Shown here in pieces: positions 63,571-64,000 of a DNA stretch of 64,000 nt; position 1 is the first letter of the stretch; each line of letters opens with the position of its first letter. A program made the translations under genes and the position numbers. This stretch comes from PGYT01 sp963675055. GTDB lineage: Bacteria; Bacteroidota; Ignavibacteria; Ignavibacteriales; Melioribacteraceae. Where the stretch lies: positions 248,001-312,000 of the forward strand of contig CAXXJE010000005.1 in NCBI GenBank assembly GCA_963675055.2, given 5' to 3'. The notes below the pieces were generated by a model. It was given only the letters and a program-made list of their open reading frames with translations, had not been told where the DNA came from and did no database searches.

Positions 63571-64000
63571 TGAGGCAACACAAGAGACTTTATACGAAGA
63601 AGTCTTGCAGGCTGCTGCTTTGCTGAAACGGGGAAATTAAAATAAAAATAGTAAGTAGTGTTATGCTACTCTTAAATAATTCCGGACCATTTGATTGCTT
63701 CTACAAGATCATAAAAGTTTTAACACTCTGATCGGAATATAAGAAAATTATGGTTTCAGGACTGAGTTGCAGGCATGTAAATCAAAAGCTGTTAATACGG
63801 AATTCTGCAAAGTACCGGAATGAACTTTGAATTATACATCCGTTGTTATAAAGCACACAGAATTACCTTCTTACGAGGTTTCAATTCTATCCTGATAAAG
63901 CAGGAGAAACAACTGGATTTATAAGTGTTGCACTTACATGCTGATGTGATTTGGATAACAACATATATATAAAATTATCTTTAGTATGAAATTCTGTCTA
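63571..64000. other. 430-bp region at the window end without a visible gene
   Basis: AT-rich sequence with stops in all frames. Apart from a very weak short inverted repeat (AGACTT / AAGTCT) I see no structure. Confidence 0.45.

Overview
The window looks like a chromosomal segment of a member of the Ignavibacteria (Bacteroidota/Chlorobi group). Three large secreted proteins end in the T9SS type A sorting domain in the form common in that class (YPNPFNP motif, closing in KKMxLxK). Other signs are moderate-to-low GC, AT-rich gaps, a six-subunit Na+-NQR, a single-chain pyruvate:ferredoxin oxidoreductase, and kinases carrying BNR/YCF48-type repeats. The species cannot be named from this sequence alone.

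Layout. 1-2000: the end of a MacA/HlyD adaptor and TolC efflux set, cut by the window edge. 2131-8938: a tight minus-strand operon reading Ser/Thr kinase with extracellular YCF48 repeats, murA, a membrane metallopeptidase and a CCA/poly(A) polymerase family nucleotidyltransferase. 9095-11270: tRNA-Leu(UAG), tig and clpP, closed by an intrinsic terminator. 11361-13508: a DPP-IV type S9 peptidase. 13590-26438: three giant T9SS cargo proteins and a small lipoprotein, with a complete IS256-family element inserted among them (8-bp target duplication visible). 26725-33788: nqrABCDEF followed by apbE and nqrM, a complete sodium pump and maturation operon. 33793-40079: a GAF histidine kinase, a small lipoprotein and a 1186-residue Ser/Thr kinase-ATPase-TPR protein. 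That kinase is translationally coupled to a peptide ABC transporter (40076-43989), whose two ATPases lie divergently (44086-45540). 45552-47548: a YfcC-type carrier and methylglyoxal synthase. 47848-53916: two chemoreceptors flanking a mini phosphate-type binding protein and a porin. 54201-58854: a DHOD-like flavoprotein and nifJ, which is broken by two +1 homopolymer shifts. 59306-63570: a PAS histidine kinase, an NtrC-like regulator with a dead ATPase core, and two lipoproteins.

How the genes fit together. Energy metabolism is represented by PFOR feeding ferredoxin and by Na+-NQR building a sodium gradient. Peptide use is suggested by the secreted subtilase, the DPP-IV-like enzyme and the peptide ABC importer. 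Signalling is dense for 64 kb: two Ser/Thr kinases, two histidine kinases, two chemoreceptors and a degenerate enhancer-binding protein. The points most worth following are the kinase fused into the peptide-transporter operon, the ATPase-dead NtrC-like protein beside a histidine kinase, the YCF48 kinase driving murA, and a pair of paralogous lipoproteins that both sit beside signalling genes. The nifJ shifts are more likely sequencing or assembly errors than a real knockout.
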